DNA from: CADEEN01 sp031379365
GTDB taxonomy: Bacteria; Pseudomonadota; Gammaproteobacteria; Burkholderiales; Burkholderiaceae_C
Length of the DNA: 64,000 nt
Reading direction: 5' to 3'
Assembly (NCBI GenBank): GCA_031379365.1
Contig: JANNFB010000371.1
Location: 19,852 to 83,851, forward strand
Part shown: positions 1 through 9,100 of the stretch, one piece after another
How positions within the stretch are numbered: position 1 is the stretch's first letter
How the letters are laid out: each line of letters starts with the position of its first letter
Notes under the pieces: generated by a model
What the model was told of the DNA's origin: nothing
What the model saw: only the letters and a program-made list of their open reading frames with translations
Databases searched by the model: none
Translations under genes and position numbers: made by a program

Positions 1-69
1 CAAGTCTTGTCGGACTTGAGCGACATCACAGCCGCAATGAGCGCGTGGCACGATCGTGATCCCGTCTGA
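1..69 (+). CDS. C-terminal end of an unidentified protein (partial, runs off left edge)
   Basis: Frame 1 is open from the window edge to a TGA at 67-69 and reads as a plausible acidic helical tail (...SDLSDITAAMSAWHDRDPV). Only about 22 residues are visible, so no family can be named. The other plus frames stop early or look less protein-like. The tail ends about 60 bases before the ferritin-like gene. This is a reading-frame inference from a short stretch and could be chance. Confidence 0.35.
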   Translation, partial: QVLSDLSDITAAMSAWHDRDPV

Positions 70-98
70 CCGCAGGCTGCGCGCTTGCGTTCAGTCTC

Positions 99-104
99 TA
101 GAAT
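99..104 (+). promoter_or_regulatory. Putative -10 element of the ferritin-like gene
   Basis: A TAGAAT hexamer lies 26 bases before the chosen ATG at 131. It leaves room for a leader of about 20 nt containing the AAGGACAGG ribosome-binding site. No clear -35 box is visible at 17 bp spacing. Confidence 0.35.
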
Positions 105-130
105 TCAGCCGCACCCACCAAGGACAGGCG

Positions 131-988
131 ATGCTCTACCCGGAACTCTTCAGGCAACTCGAGGCAGTGCGCTGGAACATGGAGCAGGACATTCCTTGGG
201 CCAGCTTTGACGCTGCCCGGCTGACCGAGGAGCAGGCCCTGACGATCAAGATGAACGCGATCACGGAGTGGGCTGCATTGCCGGCGACCGAGATGTTCTT
301 GCGTGACAACAAGGACGACAGCGACTTCTCCGCTTTCATGAGCGTTTGGTTCTTCGAGGAGCAGAAGCACTCTCTTGTACTCATGGAGTACCTGCGCCGC
401 TTCCGGCCCGATCTGGTACCCAGCGAAGAGGAGTTGCACGCCGTGCGCTTCGAGTTCGACCCGGCGCCCGCCCTCGAGACGCTGATGCTGCATTTCTGCG
501 GCGAGATCCGACTCAACCATTGGTACCGGCGTGCCGCGGAGTGGCATAGCGAGCCTGTCATCAAGTCGATCTACGAGACCCTGGCGCGAGACGAGGCGCG
601 TCACGGGGGCGCCTACCTGAGGTACATGAAACGCGCCATGCACCGTTTTGGCGACGAGGCGCGGGCGGCGTTTGCCAAGGTCGGTGTCTTGATGGCCAGT
701 GCGCGGCGCACAGCGCAGGCCCTGCACCCCACCAATCTGCATGTCAACGCCAAGCTGTTCCCGCGTGACACGGTTCAATCGCGCATGCCCGACCCGGCCT
801 GGCTCGAGCAATGGCTGGACAAGCAGATCCAGTTCGACTCGGTCTGGGAGAGCAAGGTGATCGAGCGCATCCTGCACAACATGAGTCTGCTGATGGAGCG
901 CAGCTTCGCCAGCGTCCAGGAGCTCAATCGCTATCGCAAGGAACTGCTGCGAGCCGTTCCCTTGCAGGGCGCCGCTCCGGCGGGTTAG
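131..988 (+). CDS. Ferritin-like di-iron carboxylate protein
   Basis: The 285-residue product looks like a ferritin-like/ribonucleotide-reductase-like four-helix di-iron protein. Visible candidate metal ligands are a Glu in the first helix (E46 or E54), an ExxH at E77-H80, a Glu at about E125 and a second ExxH at E155-H158. This is the usual E-ExxH-E-ExxH spacing of di-iron oxidases or oxygenases. There is no signal peptide, so it is probably cytoplasmic. I chose ATG 131 because AAGGACAGG sits just upstream; an upstream ATG at 56 would add 25 poorly protein-like residues. Its stop overlaps the stop of the convergent GST gene by 4 bases. The substrate cannot be read from the sequence; ferroxidase or an oxygenase component are both possible. 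Confidence 0.8.
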   Translation: MLYPELFRQLEAVRWNMEQDIPWASFDAARLTEEQALTIKMNAITEWAALPATEMFLRDNKDDSDFSAFMSVWFFEEQKHSLVLMEYLRRFRPDLVPSEEELHAVRFEFDPAPALETLMLHFCGEIRLNHWYRRAAEWHSEPVIKSIYETLARDEARHGGAYLRYMKRAMHRFGDEARAAFAKVGVLMASARRTAQALHPTNLHVNAKLFPRDTVQSRMPDPAWLEQWLDKQIQFDSVWESKVIERILHNMSLLMERSFASVQELNRYRKELLRAVPLQGAAPAG

Positions 989-1659
989 CTCTTGGCGCTG
1001 GCCTGCGCCGCTGCCATTGAGCGGGCCTGATCGGCCTTGCGGTCGGCGTCGACGCGTTGGGCTGAGGGTCGCTGCGCAACCAGGGCGCAGTAAGGTTTCC
1101 AGTCGACGCCGCCGGCGGCGAGCAAGTCTTCGCCAAAGACGATCTTGCTCGACAAAGCCACGAGCGGCAGCGAGACGTAGGCCGCACAGTCGGCCTGCGT
1201 GAACACCTGGCCAGCCACGTAGGGTGCAAACCGAGCCAACTGCTTGAATCCGTGGATGTTCTTCTCGAGCAGTTTGCGCACCCGTGCCTGTTGTGCCTCG
1301 CTGATGCTGCCGCCGAAGAAGGCTTGCGGGTAGAGCTCGCGCGCGACCAGCTCCAGGTGCAGGTCGACGAACACCGACAGCTCGCGCACCTTGGCTGCCG
1401 CCCACGGGTCGGCAGGCAGCAAGGCGGGCTGCGGCGCCAAGGCCTCGAGATAGTCGACGATCACGCTGCTCTCGCACAGTGTGCCGTGCTCGGTGCGCAG
1501 GTAGGGCACCTTGCCCAGCGGCGAGGCCACCGAGAAGTCGTCCGGCTTGTGGCCAGGGCCAGCGCGTTCCTCGGTGAAAGGCAGACCTTTCTCGAGCAGG
1601 ACAAGTTTGACTTTGTTGACGTAGTTCGATAGCGCGAAGCCGCCCAGGATGAGGTTCAT
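985..1659 (-). CDS. Glutathione S-transferase family protein
   Basis: The 224-residue cytoplasmic protein has an N-terminal thioredoxin-like GST domain. It starts near MNLILGGFALSNYVNKVKL, with an ESSVIVDYLE glutathione-binding segment around residue 65, followed by an all-helical C-terminal domain. This layout is typical of bacterial GSTs that conjugate or reduce small electrophiles; the substrate is unknown. The ATG at 1659 is preceded by CGGAGA, a fair ribosome-binding site. It lies downstream of the DMT transporter on the same strand (about 26 bases apart), so co-transcription is possible. Its 3' end overlaps the convergent ferritin-like gene by 4 bases. Confidence 0.85.
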   Translation of the reverse strand: MNLILGGFALSNYVNKVKLVLLEKGLPFTEERAGPGHKPDDFSVASPLGKVPYLRTEHGTLCESSVIVDYLEALAPQPALLPADPWAAAKVRELSVFVDLHLELVARELYPQAFFGGSISEAQQARVRKLLEKNIHGFKQLARFAPYVAGQVFTQADCAAYVSLPLVALSSKIVFGEDLLAAGGVDWKPYCALVAQRPSAQRVDADRKADQARSMAAAQASAKS

Positions 1660-1685
1660 GGTTCTATCTCCGTAAGGGTCAAGGT

Positions 1686-2606
1686 TCAACGTCGGCTGAC
1701 AAGAGCGATGCCCACGGCGACCGCCAGCGCTGCGCCTCCGAGTTGCACGGTCAGGGGTTCTCCGAGCAAGCCTACACCGGCAGCCAAACCGGCGATCGGG
1801 GTCAGGAGCGTGAAGGCGGCGAGGCGGGTCGCGGGGTAGTGACGAACCAGCCAGAACCAGAGCAGGTAGCTGGCGAATGTCACCACGACGGTCTGAAAGG
1901 CGAGTGAGCCAAGCGCCACTGCACCGATGCGCTTTGGCCACAACTCGCCACTGCCGTAAGCCGCAAGCGCCAGCAACGCCGCAGACACCGCCAGTTGGTA
2001 AAGCAGGGTCTTCTCTGCCGGTGCTCGTGCCAAGTCTGTGGCGCGGATGGTCAAGGTGGTCGCAGCCCAGAACGCAGCTGCAGCGAGACCCAGCGCGTCG
2101 CCCCACCACGGGTCTGCACCCCCGGCAGGGCTTGCGGCAAAGGCTTCACTGAATGCCCACGCGACACCCGCGAACGCAATCACCATGCCCAGACATTGCA
2201 ACGCGTTCAGTCGCTCGCCGCGCGCGACGAAGGGCATGCCGATCGCCACCATGAAGGGCGCTGAATACAAGAAAACCACCATGCGTGATGCACTGGTGAA
2301 CTGCAGCCCGACGAAGATGCAAGCGAACTCGGCCGCGAACAGTGTGCCGATCCAGCAGCCTGCGCGCCAGGTGCCGTCGCGCGCCCACAGGTCGATGCCG
2401 CGCCAGTGCGACCACGCCAGCACCAACAACGCCGCGCCGAGCGAGCGCAGTGCAGCCTGCGTCAAGGGCGGAATGTCGGCCAGTGCGACCTTGGTGGCGA
2501 CTTGGTTCAGACCCCAGATCAGGCAACACACCAGCAGAGAGGCGATGGCGACGGCATCGAGCTGCTCCTTGCGGTCGCCGGTTCCCGCGTCGGCCGGCGC
2601 GGTCAT
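1686..2606 (-). CDS. DMT-superfamily (EamA) transporter
   Basis: The 306-residue integral membrane protein has about ten hydrophobic helices arranged as two EamA repeats, starting with VAIASLLVCCLIWGLNQVAT near residue 17. Proteins of this family export amino acids, purines or other small metabolites across the inner membrane; the substrate is unknown. The start ATG overlaps the stop of the upstream rhombosortase gene in an ATGA arrangement (2603-2606). That implies translational coupling in a glnE-rhombosortase-transporter operon. Length and topology are normal for the family. Confidence 0.88.
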   Translation of the reverse strand: MTAPADAGTGDRKEQLDAVAIASLLVCCLIWGLNQVATKVALADIPPLTQAALRSLGAALLVLAWSHWRGIDLWARDGTWRAGCWIGTLFAAEFACIFVGLQFTSASRMVVFLYSAPFMVAIGMPFVARGERLNALQCLGMVIAFAGVAWAFSEAFAASPAGGADPWWGDALGLAAAAFWAATTLTIRATDLARAPAEKTLLYQLAVSAALLALAAYGSGELWPKRIGAVALGSLAFQTVVVTFASYLLWFWLVRHYPATRLAAFTLLTPIAGLAAGVGLLGEPLTVQLGGAALAVAVGIALVSRR

Positions 2607-3229
2607 CTCGACCGCTCCCTCGGCGCAGGTCGATGGCCGATCGCCAGAGCGGCGGCGGCGCAAAGCAGCCCGCTGGCTGTGCCCGTCACATGCGCAAGCG
2701 GTACCAGCGGGATGTCCCAGCCGGCGACCGTCTGCACCGGCCCCTGCCAAGGGCGCTCCAGCACCAGCTTGATGATGAGGCCGGCCAAGACCGCGACGCC
2801 GATGAGCCGGCGCCGACCCGTCGCCTCGCCTGCAAGGCTCAGCGCCGCGACCGCGACGCCTGCGTGCAACACCCCCGACAAGCCGCCGTAGTGCTGCACC
2901 TGCGGCGCCACAGCCAACCCGGCATGGGTCAGCGGCCAAGCCACCAGCCAGGCCCAAACGAAGGGTCGCGACACACCGGCGGCGACGCCGAAGGCGGCCA
3001 CGGCTGCGCAGCCCAACAGGTTGGCCAGCAAGTGATGCAGGCTCCAGTGGACGAACGCAGCCGTCCACAGCCGCCATGCCTGGGCAGGTGTCCAGTGCGC
3101 TTGCCAGTCGAGTGCTTCGCGCGGCGCCGACCAGAGCAACGCCGCGCCCAATGCCAGGCCGAGCGAGCAGGCGGCCCAGGCGCGAGGCGCGGGCACGCGC
3201 GTCGGGGCAGTCGACAGGCTAGGCAGCAA
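2603..3229 (-). CDS. rrtA: Rhombosortase (rhomboid-family intramembrane protease for GlyGly-CTERM proteins)
   Basis: This roughly 208-residue polytopic membrane protein has the rhomboid fold signature in compact form. HWSLHHLLANLLG lies in the second helix (about residues 61-73), GLSG with the candidate nucleophile Ser at about 118, and AHVTG with the candidate His at about 180. Rhombosortases of this size cleave the C-terminal GlyGly-CTERM anchor of secreted proteins. Two such substrates are encoded in this window at 33424-35445 and 35489-37495. The start is uncertain: TTG 3229 has GCAGG six bases upstream and overlaps the glnE stop by 11 bases, while GTG 3196 is an alternative with no visible ribosome-binding site. 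It lies between glnE and the DMT transporter in an overlapping operon. Family assignment rests on motif reading; a generic short rhomboid is the alternative. Confidence 0.78.
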   Translation of the reverse strand: MLPSLSTAPTRVPAPRAWAACSLGLALGAALLWSAPREALDWQAHWTPAQAWRLWTAAFVHWSLHHLLANLLGCAAVAAFGVAAGVSRPFVWAWLVAWPLTHAGLAVAPQVQHYGGLSGVLHAGVAVAALSLAGEATGRRRLIGVAVLAGLIIKLVLERPWQGPVQTVAGWDIPLVPLAHVTGTASGLLCAAAALAIGHRPAPRERSR

Positions 3230-5963
3230 ACACGACCTGCCACAGCGCCAGCAGGGCGTCGCGTTCGATCGCCAAGCTGGCGGCCGGAAACTGTGTCGGC
3301 TGTTCGTCGAGGCGGGCGTGGTGCTGGGCGCGCCGCAACTCGCGGTAGGCGCTCGCCGCCGCGCTGCCGACACCCGATGGCAACAGGCCGCAGGCCTCGG
3401 CACGTTGCAGCAGCGCGATGTTGCCGACGTTGGCTTGCATCTCGGGGTGGGTGTCGGCATGGGCCAGCACGAGGTACTGCACGGCGAACTCGGCGTCCAT
3501 CATGCCGCCCGCGCTGTGTTTGACGTCGAACAGACCGTGCTTCACCGGCCGCGCCGCACGCACCTTGTCGCGCATCGACATCACCTCTTGCGCCAGGGCC
3601 GCATGGTCGCGTGGCGCCGCCAGCACCGCACTGCGAACGGCTTCGAAGCGTGCGGCCAGAGCCGGTGTGCCGGCGCAGCAGCGCGCCCGCGTCAAGGCCT
3701 GATGCTCCCAGGTCCAGGCCGTGTTGCTGCCGCGGCCGCGCTGGTACTGCTCGAAGGCCGTGATCGAGCTCACCAGCAGCCCCGAGTTGCCGTTCGGGCG
3801 CAAAGCGGTGTCGATGTCGAACAGCTCGCCCGCACCCGTGCGCAGGGTCAGCCAAGAGATCAGTTTGCGCACGAAGGCGCCGTACACCTCGACCGCCTTG
3901 TCGGCATCCTCCTCGTCCTGGTCGTCGAAGACGAACACCACATCCAGATCGCTGCCGTCGCCGAGCTCCTTGCCGCCCAGTTTGCCGTAAGCGATGACAG
4001 CAAACTGCGGCACATCGCGGTGTCGTTGGCGCAGATGGTTCCAGGCCCAACGCAGCGTGCAATCGAGCACCGCGTCGGCCAGCGCCGAGAGGTCGTCCGC
4101 CACTTGCTCGACCGTGATGTGGCCCTCCACGTCGCGCACCAGGGTTCGAAAGACCTCGGCGTGGTGGGCACGCCTCAAGGCGTCGAGGAGGGCCTCTTCG
4201 CCAGCTTCTCCGGAGCGATGCCAGGCGGCGTGGCGCTCGTTCATCTCCGCTGTGAAGGCATCGCGGTCGAAGCGGCTGTGCAGCAGGCGTGCATCGGCCA
4301 GCTCGTCGATGACGCCGGGGTGCTGCATCAGGTAGCGGGTTGGCCAGCGTGCCAAGCCGAGCAGGCCGAGCAGGCGTTGCTGGACCTCGGGGCGTTCGAC
4401 CAGCAAGGCCAGATAGCTCTCGCGCCGCAGCAGCGGCTCCATCCAGTCGATGAATCTCAGCGCTGCGTCGGTACTGCAGCGGCCGGCCTCGACCGTCTCG
4501 GCCGCGCGTTGCACCAAGCGTGCCAGGCGCTGCTTGCTGTTGTCGCGCAGCGACTGCACCCGCGGCTGCGCTGCCCAGGCGCGCGTGCGCTCTGCCATGG
4601 CGGCGGGCAGTCGTTCGAGGAAGCTTTCGTCGTCGATCGGCAGGGGCCCGGGGCCACAGGTCTTGCAGCCGCCATTGCCCGCCACGGGTGCGGCCTGCCC
4701 GTCATGCAGCAGCGCGTCGAACTCAGTGGCCACCAGCTCCCGGGTCTGCCCGAGTCGGTCCAGCAGCTCACAGGCATCGGCGTTGCACGTCAGGCCCAGC
4801 GACCGCGCGATCCAGCCCAGGTCTGCGTCAGCGCTGGGCAGCAGGTGGGTCTGCTGGTCGTCCAGGTACTGGATGCGGTGTTCGACGCGCCGCAAGAAAT
4901 GGTAGGCCTTCGCGAGCCGTTCGGCGGTGACAGGCTTCATCAGCCCGCGCGCTGCCAAGCGGTCCAGGCCGCGCAGCGTCGAGCGGGTGCGTATCTCCGG
5001 AAACTGGCCGCCGCGCACAACCAAGAGCAACTGCACGATGAACTCGATCTCGCGGATGCCGCCGCGCGACAGCTTGACGTCGTTGCTGCGCTCGGGCCGC
5101 CCGGCAGCCCGGCGCTGTGCTTCCTCGCGGATCTTGCCGTGCAACTGGCGCAGGCCCTCGAACACGCCGTAGTCAAGGTAGCGCCGGTAGACGAAGGGCG
5201 TGACCAGGGCTCTCAGCGCCAGCGCGCGGCCGCTGGTGACGGCGGCGCGGGGTGCCACAACACGGCTCTTCAGCCAGGCAAAGCGCTCCCACTCGCGGCC
5301 CTGGACCTGGAAGTACTCCTCCAGCATGGCCAAGCTGACGACTGGCGGCCCGGAGTTGCCGTTTGGCCGAAGCGCCAGGTCCACACGGAAGACGAAGCCT
5401 TCATCGGTGGTGTCGCCAATCAGCGCATACAGGCTGCGCGCGACGTGCGAGAAGTACTCATGCGCCGAGACCGGCTCGGCACCGCGGGTCTGGCCCGACT
5501 CTTCATAGATGTAAATCAGGTCGATGTCCGACGACACGTTGAGTTCGCGCGCGCCGAGCTTGCCCATGCCGACGATCCAGAGGTCGATGCGTTGCCCCTC
5601 GTCGTTGAGCGGTACGCCGTGGCGGGCGTCGGTATCGGCGAGGGCCCGGTTCAACGCGATCTCGAGGCTGACCTCCGCCAAGGCCGTCATCGTCGTCGTC
5701 ACCGCCTCCAAGGAGGCCGCCTGCTCGATGTCCAGCACCGCCAGCCGCTCGAGCACGAGCTGGCGCGTGATCCTCAGGGCGCTGGGCAATGGGTGGCCCG
5801 CGTCGAGGGCGCACGCGACCAGTGCGCTGATCACTTCTGCGGTCGGCAGGCCGGGTGGCAGCCAGGCCAGCTCGCGAGCATGACGCCGTCGCACACGTTG
5901 AACGAAGCGACTGTGCTCTGCGACCGCTTCAGGGACCGTGGGTGAGATGCTCGGGGAACCCAT
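3219..5963 (-). CDS. glnE: Bifunctional glutamine synthetase adenylyltransferase/adenylyl-removing enzyme
   Basis: The 914-residue protein carries two nucleotidyltransferase domains, each followed by a helical domain, close to the usual length of about 945. The N-terminal half has GMGKLGARELNVSSDIDLIY with the catalytic GxxxxxxSDxD pattern. The C-terminal half repeats it as AYGKLGGKELGDGSDLDVVF. GlnE adenylylates and deadenylylates glutamine synthetase in response to PII and glutamine, tuning nitrogen assimilation in the cytoplasm. It is the first gene of a minus-strand operon continuing into the rhombosortase and the DMT transporter. The start at 5963 lies opposite the upstream region of the divergent YhdP-type gene. 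Confidence 0.96.
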   Translation of the reverse strand: MGSPSISPTVPEAVAEHSRFVQRVRRRHARELAWLPPGLPTAEVISALVACALDAGHPLPSALRITRQLVLERLAVLDIEQAASLEAVTTTMTALAEVSLEIALNRALADTDARHGVPLNDEGQRIDLWIVGMGKLGARELNVSSDIDLIYIYEESGQTRGAEPVSAHEYFSHVARSLYALIGDTTDEGFVFRVDLALRPNGNSGPPVVSLAMLEEYFQVQGREWERFAWLKSRVVAPRAAVTSGRALALRALVTPFVYRRYLDYGVFEGLRQLHGKIREEAQRRAAGRPERSNDVKLSRGGIREIEFIVQLLLVVRGGQFPEIRTRSTLRGLDRLAARGLMKPVTAERLAKAYHFLRRVEHRIQYLDDQQTHLLPSADADLGWIARSLGLTCNADACELLDRLGQTRELVATEFDALLHDGQAAPVAGNGGCKTCGPGPLPIDDESFLERLPAAMAERTRAWAAQPRVQSLRDNSKQRLARLVQRAAETVEAGRCSTDAALRFIDWMEPLLRRESYLALLVERPEVQQRLLGLLGLARWPTRYLMQHPGVIDELADARLLHSRFDRDAFTAEMNERHAAWHRSGEAGEEALLDALRRAHHAEVFRTLVRDVEGHITVEQVADDLSALADAVLDCTLRWAWNHLRQRHRDVPQFAVIAYGKLGGKELGDGSDLDVVFVFDDQDEEDADKAVEVYGAFVRKLISWLTLRTGAGELFDIDTALRPNGNSGLLVSSITAFEQYQRGRGSNTAWTWEHQALTRARCCAGTPALAARFEAVRSAVLAAPRDHAALAQEVMSMRDKVRAARPVKHGLFDVKHSAGGMMDAEFAVQYLVLAHADTHPEMQANVGNIALLQRAEACGLLPSGVGSAAASAYRELRRAQHHARLDEQPTQFPAASLAIERDALLALWQVVFAA

Positions 5964-5996
5964 CGTGGCGGCGCGGGTCAGTCAGCGACCCTGTGC

Positions 5997-6002
5997 TAGA
6001 TT
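5997..6002 (+). promoter_or_regulatory. Possible -10 element for the YhdP-type gene
   Basis: TAGATT in the divergent region between glnE and the large AsmA-type gene. If used, transcription would begin near 6009. That favours a start codon downstream (TTG 6085 or 6121) over the in-frame ATG at 5938. No good -35 is visible. Confidence 0.25.
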
Positions 6003-6120
6003 GACGCGGCCCGCCAGCTGGCGACCGCGTCTGGCGCGCCGTGGGCGCTGTGGGCGCGAGCGGCGGCGCCAAGCGCCCAACCCGTTGTCGCAAATCGAAC
6101 CGCCGCGTATCGCCCCCAAC

Positions 6121-9100
6121 TTGGCCTCCCTGCCCTCCCAAACCGCCGCTGGCGGCCGTGCCGAGCGGCGTCGACACCCTGCGCTGCGTTGGGCGTGGCG
6201 GCTTGCTTTCGGCGCCTTATTTGGCGCTTGGACCCTATTGTTGCTGGCATGGCTGGTGCTGCATTGGGGCATTCTGCCTCGCATCGAGCAGTGGCGCCCG
6301 CAGATCGAAGCGCGTGCCAGTCAAGCGCTGGGCGTGCCGGTGACGATCGAGGCGATCCGCGTGCGGTCCGGCGGCTGGATCCCGGCCATCGAGTTGAGCA
6401 ATGTGGTGCTGAAGGATCGCCAGCAGCGGGAGGCGCTGCGCTTGCCCACCGTCAGCGCGGCCGTCTCCGCGCGGTCTTTGTTGGCCTTTGAACTCCGTTT
6501 CGAGCAGCTGCACCTCGAGGGCGCCGCATTGGAGATCCGGCGCGACAGCGGTGGCCGATTTTTCGTTGCGGGCCTGGAGATTCCACGCAGCGGCAGCGGG
6601 CCCGACAGCCGCGCCGTGGACTGGTTCTTCTCGCAGCCTGAATTCGTCGTTCGCAATGGGCATTTGCGTTGGGTCGACGAGCAGCGCGGTGCGCCGGCGC
6701 TGGAGCTGAGTGGCGTGGACCTGGTGGTGCGCAACGGCATTCGCCGCCACGATTTGCGCCTGGATGCCACGCCGCCGCCGAGCTGGGGTGAGCGTTTCAG
6801 TCTGCAAGGTCGCTTCCGGCAGTCGCTGCTGGACCCGAGCGGAGACTGGCGGCGGTGGAGCGGGACCTTGCATGCCGAACTGCCACGCACCCAGGTGGCC
6901 GAGCTGCGTCGCCACGTCAGCCTGCCGTTCGAGCTCAGCCAGGGCGAAGGCGCGGTGCGGGCCTGGGTCGATGTGCGCCAGGGACAGTTCCAGGCCGCCA
7001 CCGCCGATCTCGCCCTGCGCTCGGTGGCGCTGCAGCTGGGTGCCAGCGTCCAGCCGTTGGCGATCACGCGCCTGCAGGGCCGGGTCAGTCTCGAGCAACA
7101 AGACGTGCAGCTCAAGCTTGCGGCGGAGGGCTTGGATTTCGATACCGAAGACGGCGTGGTCTGGCCGAGCAGCAAGTTTTCCCTGGCGCTGCGCCAGGCC
7201 GCCACGCCAGCGGCGCCCGTCATCGGGGGCGAGTTCAGTGCCGACCGCCTGGACCTGGCGAGCATGGCCAGGGTCGCGGCGCGCTTGCCTTTGGGGGCGA
7301 CGCTCGGCCGCCTGCTGGCGGAACTGGCCCCGACCGGCAAGGTCAGCGATCTCGCGGCAACGTGGGAGGGGGCTATCGAGGCGCCGTCGCGCTACCAGGT
7401 CAAGGCAAGGATGACGGGCCTGGGCATCGCAGCTGCGGCCTCGCCGGAGCCGGGGGTGATCGGGCGACCGGGCTGGCGCAATGCGGCTGTCGAGCTCGAC
7501 GCCAGCCAAGCCGGTGGCAGGGCCCGGCTGCTGCTCGACAAGGGGGCGTTGATCCTGCCTGGCGTGTTCGAGCAAGCCGAAGTGGCCTTCGACAGCTTCT
7601 CGACCGACATGAGTTGGCGCATCCGGCCGGCGCAGCAGCCAGGTGCAGCGCCGGCGGTGGAGCTCTCGCTGGCTGAGACTCGCTTTGCCAATGCCGACGC
7701 TCAGGGTGAGTTGACGACCCTGAAGTGGCAAACAGGCGAGGGCGGGCCCGCCCTCGCCGTGAGCGGCGCGACGCCGGCCAGCGGCGCGAGCGGCCATGGC
7801 CGTGGCGCGCGCCTGCCCGGCCGGCTCGAGCTGAGCGGCAGCCTGTCGCGCGGCCGCGCCAATGCCGTGGCGCGTTACCTTCCCTTGGGGCTGCCGCTCG
7901 ACGCGCGTCGCTATGTCCTGCAGGCGGTGGTTGACGGCCGGGTGGCGAGCGCGAGCTTCAAGGTCAAGGGCGACCTGTGGGACTTTCCCTTCGCTGGCGC
8001 CCATGCTGGTGGCGGTCACCAGGCAACCGGTGGCGAGTTCCGCATCGCTGCACGCGCAGACGACGTGACACTGGCTTACGTGCCTGCGGGTCCGGACGGT
8101 CTGACGTCCTGGCCGGCGTTCACCGGGGTCAGCGGCGAGTTGCTGTTCGATCGCAATGCGATGGAGATTCGCAATGCCAAGGGCCGCGTCTACGGGGTCG
8201 AGCTGAGCAAAGTCAGCGCCAGCATGCCCGACCTGGGGCAGGCGCTGCTGCGCATCGAAGGCCAGGCGCGCGGCCCGGTGACCGACCTGCTGCGCTACGT
8301 GAACAGCACGCCGATCGCTGGCTGGACGGACCAGGTCCTGCGCGACGTCACTGCCGCAGGCAATGGCGAGCTGTCGTTGCAGTTGGAGATTCCGACGCAT
8401 GGGCCCGAGCAGCCGCGGGTCAAGGGCCGCCTGGTGCTGCCTGGCAATGACCTGCGGCTGTCGGCAGCCATGCCAGCGCTCGCGGGTACCAAGGCGCGCA
8501 TCGATTTCACCCAGCAAGCCTTCACCGTGGCGGGCGGCAGCGCACGCGTGCTTGGTGGTGACACGACTTTCGACGGTGGGCTGCAGGCGGATGGCAGCCT
8601 GCGCTTCACCGCCCAGGGCAGCATCACGGCCGACGCATTGCGGCGCGCGCCTGAGCTGGGGGCGCTGTCTCGGTTGGCGGGATCGATGACCGGCCAGACC
8701 CCCTACCGACTGGCCGTGGGCACCGTGCGGGGTCGCACCGAGTTCACTCTGTCGAGCCCGCTCACCGGCTTGGCAATCGACCTGCCGGCGCCGTTGAAGA
8801 AGGCTGCCGACGTGGCCTGGCCGCTGCGTGTCGAGTCGCGCCTGGCTGTCGCCGGGCCGCCGGGCGAGCCCGTGCGCGACAGCCTGCGCTTCGAACTCGG
8901 CAGCATTGCGCAGGGCATCTACCAGCGCGATGTGTCGCGCGACACGCCCCAAGTCCAGCGCGGCGCCATTGCGCTGCTCGATGCCCTGCCGCCCCTGCCT
9001 GAGCGCGGTGTGCACGCGTTGCTGAACTTGCCGGCCACCGATGCCGACGCGTGGCGGGCCGTCGCCGATCGCTTGCAAGGTGTCTTGCCCGACAGCGCAG

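Noticed and set aside
3318..5945. Plus-strand open frame opposite glnE
   Set aside because: glnE has both nucleotidyltransferase motifs in the right order. The opposite frame reads as Gln/Arg/Val-rich non-protein.
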